Positions 55,262 through 64,000 of a stretch of 64,000 bases of DNA are shown here, in pieces. The position numbers and the translations under genes are program-made. A model generated the notes under the pieces. That model saw only the letters and a list, made by a program, of their open reading frames with translations. It was not told the origin of the DNA and ran no database searches. Position 1 is the first letter of the stretch; each line of letters opens with the position of its first letter. This DNA is from Kluyvera georgiana ATCC 51603 (GTDB lineage Bacteria > Pseudomonadota > Gammaproteobacteria > Enterobacterales > Enterobacteriaceae): NCBI RefSeq assembly GCF_001654985.1, contig NZ_LXEU01000003.1, forward strand, positions 1 to 64,000, read 5' to 3'.

Positions 55262-56659
55262 GTGTCACTTTCGCTTTGGCAGCAATGTCTTGCCCGATTG
55301 CAGGATGAGTTACCAGCCACAGAATTCAGCATGTGGATCCGCCCTTTGCAGGCGGAACTGAGCGATAACACGCTGGCCTTGTACGCGCCAAATCGTTTCG
55401 TACTTGATTGGGTGAGAGATAAATACCTCAATAACATCAACGGTCTGTTGAATGATTTTTGCGGTGCGGATGTCCCGCAGCTGCGTTTTGAGGTGGGCAC
55501 CAAGCCCGTGACCCAAACGTTAAGAGAGACGGCAAGCGTCAGCGCTCCGGCGCAAACCGCCCAGGTGCAGGCCCCGCGTGTCGCCCCGGCCCCGCGCGCA
55601 GGTTGGGATAACGTCCCGGCGCCCGCAGAACCGTCTTACCGCTCCAACGTCAACGTTAAACACACCTTTGATAACTTCGTTGAAGGTAAGTCGAACCAGC
55701 TGGCCCGCGCGGCGGCGCGTCAGGTGGCGGACAATCCCGGCGGCGCATATAACCCCCTGTTCCTCTACGGCGGTACGGGCCTCGGTAAAACTCACCTATT
55801 GCATGCGGTGGGCAACGGCATTATCGCCCGTAAACCGAACGCGAAAGTGGTGTATATGCACTCCGAGCGCTTTGTCCAGGACATGGTAAAAGCCCTGCAA
55901 AACAATGCGATCGAAGAGTTTAAACGCTACTACCGCTCCGTTGACGCGCTGCTAATCGATGACATTCAATTCTTCGCCAACAAAGAGCGTTCGCAGGAAG
56001 AGTTCTTCCACACCTTCAACGCCCTGCTGGAAGGCAATCAACAGATCATCCTTACCTCGGACCGCTATCCGAAAGAGATCAACGGCGTAGAAGATCGTCT
56101 CAAGTCTCGCTTTGGCTGGGGGCTGACGGTGGCGATCGAACCGCCTGAGCTTGAGACCCGCGTCGCTATCCTGATGAAAAAAGCCGACGAAAACGACATT
56201 CGTCTGCCCGGTGAGGTGGCGTTCTTCATTGCCAAGCGTCTACGCTCTAACGTGCGTGAGCTGGAAGGGGCGCTGAACCGCGTTATCGCCAACGCCAACT
56301 TTACCGGCCGGGCGATCACCATCGATTTCGTGCGTGAAGCGCTGCGCGACCTGCTGGCATTGCAGGAAAAGCTGGTCACCATCGACAACATTCAGAAGAC
56401 GGTGGCGGAGTATTACAAGATTAAAGTGGCGGACCTGCTCTCCAAACGACGTTCTCGTTCGGTAGCGCGTCCGCGCCAGATGGCGATGGCGTTGGCGAAA
56501 GAACTCACCAACCACAGTCTGCCGGAGATTGGCGATGCGTTTGGTGGCCGTGACCATACCACCGTGCTGCACGCCTGCCGTAAGATTGAACAGCTGCGTG
56601 AAGAAAGCCACGATATCAAAGAAGACTTTTCCAATTTAATCAGAACATTGTCGTCGTGA
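55262..56659 (+). CDS. dnaA: Chromosomal replication initiator DnaA
   Basis: A 465-residue initiator that binds the oriC boxes about 40 kb to the left. Domain I (1-85) is for DnaB/DiaA contact, domain II is a Pro/Ala-rich linker, and domain III is AAA+ with Walker A GGTGLGKT and Walker [10 protein letters not shown]. Domain IV has the DNA-binding signature [15 protein letters not shown]. The start is GTG at 55262 ([10 protein letters not shown]); 12 upstream in-frame codons are not conserved. Domain II is the only part clearly diverged from E. coli. Confidence 0.98.
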   Translation: MSLSLWQQCLARLQDELPATEFSMWIRPLQAELSDNTLALYAPNRFVLDWVRDKYLNNINGLLNDFCGADVPQLRFEVGTKPVTQTLRETASVSAPAQTAQVQAPRVAPAPRAGWDNVPAPAEPSYRSNVNVKHTFDNFVEGKSNQLARAAARQVADNPGGAYNPLFLYGGTGLGKTHLLHAVGNGIIARKPNAKVVYMHSERFVQDMVKALQNNAIEEFKRYYRSVDALLIDDIQFFANKERSQEEFFHTFNALLEGNQQIILTSDRYPKEINGVEDRLKSRFGWGLTVAIEPPELETRVAILMKKADENDIRLPGEVAFFIAKRLRSNVRELEGALNRVIANANFTGRAITIDFVREALRDLLALQEKLVTIDNIQKTVAEYYKIKVADLLSKRRSRSVARPRQMAMALAKELTNHSLPEIGDAFGGRDHTTVLHACRKIEQLREESHDIKEDFSNLIRTLSS

Positions 56660-56663
56660 TCCT

Positions 56664-57763
56664 ATGAAATTTACCGTAGAACGTGAACATTTATTAAAAC
56701 CGTTACAACAGGTGAGTGGCCCGTTAGGCGGGCGTCCGACATTGCCGATTCTGGGTAACCTGCTGCTGCAGGTCGCGGACGGCACGCTGTCGCTGACCGG
56801 TACCGATTTGGAAATGGAAATGGTAGCGCGCGTGGCGCTGCTGCAGGCACATGAACCGGGCGCGACTACCGTCCCGGCGCGTAAATTCTTCGATATTTGC
56901 CGCGGCTTGCCGGAAGGCGCGGAAATCGCCGTCCAGCTGGAAGGCGACCGTATGCTGGTGCGCTCTGGCCGTAGCCGCTTCTCGCTGTCTACGCTGCCTG
57001 CCGCCGACTTCCCGAATCTTGACGACTGGCAGAGCGACGTGGAATTCACGCTGCCGCAGGCCACGATGAAACGCCTGATTGAAGCTACCCAGTTCTCGAT
57101 GGCCCATCAGGATGTGCGTTATTACTTAAACGGTATGCTGTTCGAAACCGAAGGCGAAGAGCTGCGTACCGTGGCGACCGACGGCCACCGTCTGGCAGTC
57201 TGCTCTATGCCGGTGGGCCAGTCCCTGCCGAGCCATTCGGTGATCGTGCCGCGTAAAGGCGTCATTGAACTGATGCGTATGCTCGACGGTGGCGATACGC
57301 CGCTGCGCGTGCAGATCGGCAGCAACAACATCCGCGCGCACGTGGGTGACTTTATCTTTACTTCTAAGCTGGTTGATGGTCGTTTCCCTGATTATCGCCG
57401 CGTATTGCCGAAGAACCCGGATAAACACCTGGAAGCGGGCTGCGATATTCTTAAGCAGGCGTTTGCCCGCGCGGCGATTCTCTCGAACGAGAAATTCCGC
57501 GGCGTGCGTCTGTACGTTAGCGAAAACCAGCTGAAAATCACCGCTAATAACCCGGAACAGGAAGAAGCGGAAGAGATCCTGGATGTCACCTATCCAGGAA
57601 CCGAGCTTGAAATCGGTTTTAACGTCAGCTACGTACTGGACGTGCTCAATGCGCTGAAATGCGAAAATGTGCGCATCATGCTGACTGACTCCGTGTCCAG
57701 CGTACAGATTGAAGATGCGGCGTCTCAGAGTGCTGCCTACGTTGTTATGCCAATGAGACTGTA

Positions 57764-57764
<1 letters not shown>
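56664..57764 (+). CDS. dnaN: DNA polymerase III beta sliding clamp
   Basis: A 366-residue clamp made of three similar domains that dimerises into a ring around DNA. It begins [17 protein letters not shown] and ends in YVVMPMRL, the conserved C-terminus forming part of the partner-binding pocket. Four bases separate it from dnaA and its stop overlaps the recF start by one base. Confidence 0.98.
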
Positions 57765-61280
<3,516 letters not shown>

Positions 61281-61284
61281 CGCT

Positions 61285-61366
61285 GTAGGTCGGATAAGGC
61301 GTTTACGCCGCCATCCGGCAATGTGCTGCATTGAGCCTGATGGCGCTACGCTTATCAGGCCTACAG
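61285..61366. repeat. BIME: two REP units after gyrB
   Basis: The first REP (61285-61319) has GTCGGATAAGGCGTTTACGC then CGCCATCCGGC. The second (61334-61364) has GCCTGATGGCGCTACGCTTA then TCAGGC, in inverse orientation. It is near-identical to the BIME at 26456-26537. Confidence 0.9.
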
Positions 61367-61370
61367 ATTA

Positions 61371-61401
61371 AAAACGCCTGAATTTTTTCAGGCGTTTTTT
61401 T
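61371..61401 (+). terminator. gyrB terminator
   Basis: An 11-bp stem AAAACGCCTGA/TCAGGCGTTTT (61371-61381 and 61388-61398) ends in a run of T residues. Confidence 0.92.
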
Positions 61402-61464
61402 ATGCCTTGCGTACGCGAACTATACTTCACTACGTCTTCTCTTTTGCGTAATTCGAGGTGGAAA

Positions 61465-61866
61465 ATGGGGCTGTTTGATGATGTTGTCGGCTCGCTTCTC
61501 AATGGTGATGCGGGTAAATACCAGGCTGTCCTGAACTGGGTAAACGAGCAGGGTGGGATTCAGGTACTGTTGGAGAAGCTACAAAACGGTGGCTTGGGTG
61601 ACATAGTATCATCCTGGATCAGCAATAAGCATAACAATCAACCTATTAGCAGTGACCAGGTGGTGTCGGCGTTCGGAACGTCCGCCGTGTCGGATTTGGG
61701 CGAAAAACTCGGTACGGACGCCAGTTCCGCCTCAACGATGCTGGCGGAATATCTGCCAAAAATTGTTGATGCGCTCTCGCCAAAGGGTGAGGTCGATCCA
61801 CAGGCGCATAACGACCTGTTGTCCGCCGGAATGGACCTGCTCAAGGGCGGTAAGTTATTTGGCTAG
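61465..61866 (+). CDS. yidB: DUF937-family protein YidB
   Basis: A 133-residue protein of unknown function (YidB/DUF937). It is Gly- and Ala-rich with predicted helices and repeats such as LLEKLQNGGLGDIVSSW and the tail LLKGGKLFG. The start at 61465 (MGLFDDVVG) follows a GAGGTGG ribosome-binding site; 21 in-frame upstream codons lie in the terminator and leader and are not conserved. Confidence 0.88.
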   Translation: MGLFDDVVGSLLNGDAGKYQAVLNWVNEQGGIQVLLEKLQNGGLGDIVSSWISNKHNNQPISSDQVVSAFGTSAVSDLGEKLGTDASSASTMLAEYLPKIVDALSPKGEVDPQAHNDLLSAGMDLLKGGKLFG

Positions 61867-61985
61867 GCCATACAAAAGGGGAGAACGCGCAATGCGTTGT
61901 ATCCCCGTTTTAGGCCGTCTTTGCTGCTGTTTTTTGCGCTAAATCGAGTTAGCATGAGGGTAGGCTCATTTAACCTGGGGATCTC

Positions 61986-62798
61986 ATGGCTATTAAACTG
62001 ATCGCAATCGACATGGACGGAACATTGCTGTTGCCGGACCACACTATCTCTCCTGCGGTGAAAAACGCTCTCGCGGCGGCACGCGCAAAAGGGGTTAACG
62101 TGGTTCTGACCACCGGGCGTCCCTACGCTGGCGTGCACAGCTACCTGAAAGAACTGGGCATGAACGAGCCGGGAGATTACTGCATCACCTACAACGGCGC
62201 GCTGGTCCAGAAGGCGGGTGACGGAAGCACCGTGGCGCAGACCGCGCTTAAGTACGATGACTATCGCTTCCTGGAAGAGCTGTCCCGCAAGGTGGGTTCC
62301 CACTTCCACGCGCTGGATCGCAACACGCTGTACACCGCTAACCGCGATATCAGTTACTACACGGTGCATGAATCCTTTGTTGCCACTATCCCTCTAGTGT
62401 TCTGCGAAGCCGAGAAAATGGATCCCTCCATCGAGTTTCTGAAGGTGATGATGATCGACGAGCCGGCCATCCTCGACCAGGCGATAGCCCGTATTCCGGC
62501 GGAAGTAAAAGAAAAATACACCGTACTGAAAAGCTCGCCGTACTTCCTCGAAATTCTTGATAAGCGCGTCAATAAGGGGACCGGCGTGAAGTCGCTGGCC
62601 GAGGTGCTGGGTATTAAGCAAGAAGAGATCATGGCCATTGGCGACCAGGAAAACGACATTGCGATGATCGAGTACGCTGGCGTTGGCGTGGCGATGGATA
62701 ACGCGATTCCGGCAGTCAAAGAAGCGGCGAACTTTGTGACTAAATCGAACCTGGAAGACGGCGTAGCCTGGGCCATCGAGAAATACGTTCTCGCGTAA
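61986..62798 (+). CDS. yidA: HAD-family sugar phosphatase YidA
   Basis: A 270-residue Cof-type (HAD IIB) phosphatase. Motif I is DMDGTLLLPD at residue 9, motif II TTGRPYAG near 45, motif III Lys near 196 (DKRVNKGTGVKSL), and motif IV AIGDQENDIAMIEYAG. E. coli YidA dephosphorylates erythrose 4-phosphate and other sugar phosphates in vitro. Confidence 0.95.
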   Translation: MAIKLIAIDMDGTLLLPDHTISPAVKNALAAARAKGVNVVLTTGRPYAGVHSYLKELGMNEPGDYCITYNGALVQKAGDGSTVAQTALKYDDYRFLEELSRKVGSHFHALDRNTLYTANRDISYYTVHESFVATIPLVFCEAEKMDPSIEFLKVMMIDEPAILDQAIARIPAEVKEKYTVLKSSPYFLEILDKRVNKGTGVKSLAEVLGIKQEEIMAIGDQENDIAMIEYAGVGVAMDNAIPAVKEAANFVTKSNLEDGVAWAIEKYVLA

Positions 62799-62804
62799 TC
62801 CTTA

Positions 62805-62830
62805 TGATGCCCGGCGCTCGTCGGGCATCA
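62805..62830. terminator. Hairpin after yidA
   Basis: The stem TGATGCCCG/CGGGCATCA (62805-62813 and 62822-62830) lies just past the yidA stop. Only an A/T-rich tail follows rather than a clean T tract. Confidence 0.65.
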
Positions 62831-62973
62831 ATATTAAGAATGTTATAAAACGCATCTTTGTATTATCAGGTGTGAAATCGCACATAAATCCCTCCAAATA
62901 AGACGTAACTTCTATAATCTCCACCCCCTCTTTTATCCCCCAGGTATCTTCTGCCTGTAATTACGTTTTTTCT

Positions 62974-63964
62974 ATGAATAACAAATGCATCTGCCTGGTG
63001 CTGATGACGTCATCCTGCATGGTATTTCAGGCCACTGCCGCCACGGATTTGACGCCCCTGTATAGCTATCAGGATGATAACCAGGCCACGCCTTTGCACG
63101 AAAACACAACGCAAGTTGCTGAAGTGAAACATCACGTTTTACCGTTTTGGGGTGACGAAGCGCGGTTATGAATTACCGCAAACCTTTGGTGTGAATATTA
63201 ACTACATGAATATTCGACAGAATATTGATGTAGATAGTATCAACTTTAACGGATTGTCTCTGCGTAGCCACTCGCTGGACAATGCCTTTAAAATCAACGT
63301 CGGTAAAACTCGCGAACGCAGCAAAACCGAAACGCTCAAGCTGGACGCCTGGCTGCTGCCGTTTATGAATGTTTATGGGCTGGTTGGCTATACCGATGGG
63401 CACTCTGTGTCGCAGATTGGCGTGGGGATTAAAGGGCCGCGTAAGTACCACTATCCCGGCAATTTGCAAAATCTGGCTTTCCAGCTCGACTTTAAAGGCA
63501 CGACTTACGGAGTGGGCACCACGCTGGTTGGCGGGATAGGTAACTGGTTTACCGCTTTCGACGCTAACTACACGCAAACTCGGTTCGATATCCTGGACGG
63601 TAGCATTAATGCCTTTACCCTTTCTCCGCGCCTTGGCTACCGCTTCAGTACGCCGGGCAGTGATGCACTGCATCTCCCCGCGGGTAAATTAAACCTGTGG
63701 GTTGGCAGCATGTATCAGGACGTGCAGCAGGAATTTAAAGGCAGCCTCAATGATCTGACGATGCCATCAACCGCCCTACAGGATATGGTGAATCTGGCCA
63801 ACAAAGAGGGTAAAGGCCGCTTTGATGTGAAACAGCATCTACAGTCCCCGTGGAACATGCTGGTGGGCGCGCAGTACGAGCTGACGGCTAACTTTAACGT
63901 CACCACCGAGATAGGCTTCGCGGAACGTAACAGCTTATTTGTTGCCGGAGAGTATCGCTTTTGA
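62974..63964 (+). pseudogene. Outer-membrane beta-barrel-like protein, split by one frameshift
   Basis: Two adjoining reading frames make one 329-residue protein if one base is removed from the run TTTTGGGG (63145-63152). The first part (62974-63171) has a signal peptide (CICLVLMTSSCMVFQATA) and stops soon after the run. The second (from a GTG at 63152, residues GYELPQTFGVNINYMNIRQ) continues to the end. It has alternating amphipathic strands, repeated aromatic girdles and a C-terminal Phe (GEYRF), the usual outer-membrane insertion signal. I do not recognise a named family. The break is either a real inactivating mutation, phase variation at the homopolymer, or a sequencing error. Confidence 0.75.
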
Positions 63965-64000
63965 TCCGCGCCGGCCTCCTCTTTTGTCTCTGCCTGTTTG

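Overview
The window is a contiguous piece of an Enterobacteriaceae chromosome spanning the replication origin. Every large gene has a clear Escherichia coli K-12 counterpart in nearly the same order (rbs, kup, ravA-viaA, asnA/asnC, mioC, oriC, mnmG-rsmG, atp, glmUS, pst-phoU, bgl, adeP, mnmE-yidC-rnpA-rpmH, dnaA-dnaN-recF-gyrB, yidB-yidA). It is not E. coli itself. The tna operon expected between mnmE and mdtL is absent, the cbr genes are absent, bglB is missing from the bgl operon, and a periplasmic pectate-lyase-like gene sits between atp and glmU. A plant- or gut-associated, probably indole-negative relative fits, but I cannot name the genus.

Layout. 1-10.2 kb: an rRNA-operon P1 promoter firing off the left edge, regulator yieP with exporter hsrA, the complete ribose operon rbsDACBKR on the minus strand with two RbsR operators, and the potassium transporter kup. 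10.4-15.5 kb: ravA-viaA, asnA and its divergent regulator asnC, and mioC. 15.5-15.9 kb: oriC with four recognisable DnaA boxes, 13 GATC sites and an AT-rich unwinding region. 15.9-26.1 kb: mnmG, rsmG and the nine-gene ATP synthase operon atpIBEFHAGDC. 26.1-29.1 kb: the main accessory segment, holding a small unannotated transcription unit behind two near-identical palindromes and a family 9 polysaccharide lyase gene with KdgR-like sites upstream. 29.1-37.4 kb: glmUS and the phosphate regulon operon pstSCAB-phoU behind Pho boxes. 37.4-44.2 kb: a bgl-type operon with two RAT/terminator antitermination modules (bglG, bglF, bglH, yieL, yieK). 44.2-50.6 kb: yieH, adeP, chrR, yieE, yidZ, mdtL and a GNAT acetyltransferase. 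50.6-61.3 kb: mnmE, yidC-yidD-rnpA-rpmH and the divergent dnaA-dnaN-recF-gyrB cluster. 61.4-64.0 kb: yidB, yidA and an outer-membrane-barrel gene broken by one frameshift.

The core genes cover replication initiation (DnaA, DnaN, RecF, GyrB, oriC), membrane-protein biogenesis and RNA processing (YidC, RnpA, MnmE/MnmG), energy (ATP synthase), envelope precursor supply (GlmU, GlmS) and nutrient uptake (ribose, phosphate, adenine, beta-glucosides, potassium). No CRISPR array, tRNA, rRNA body, insertion sequence or prophage gene was seen. Interspersed repeats are REP/BIME elements. The best candidates for something undescribed are the small unit at 26.13-26.46 kb and the bglB-less bgl operon.
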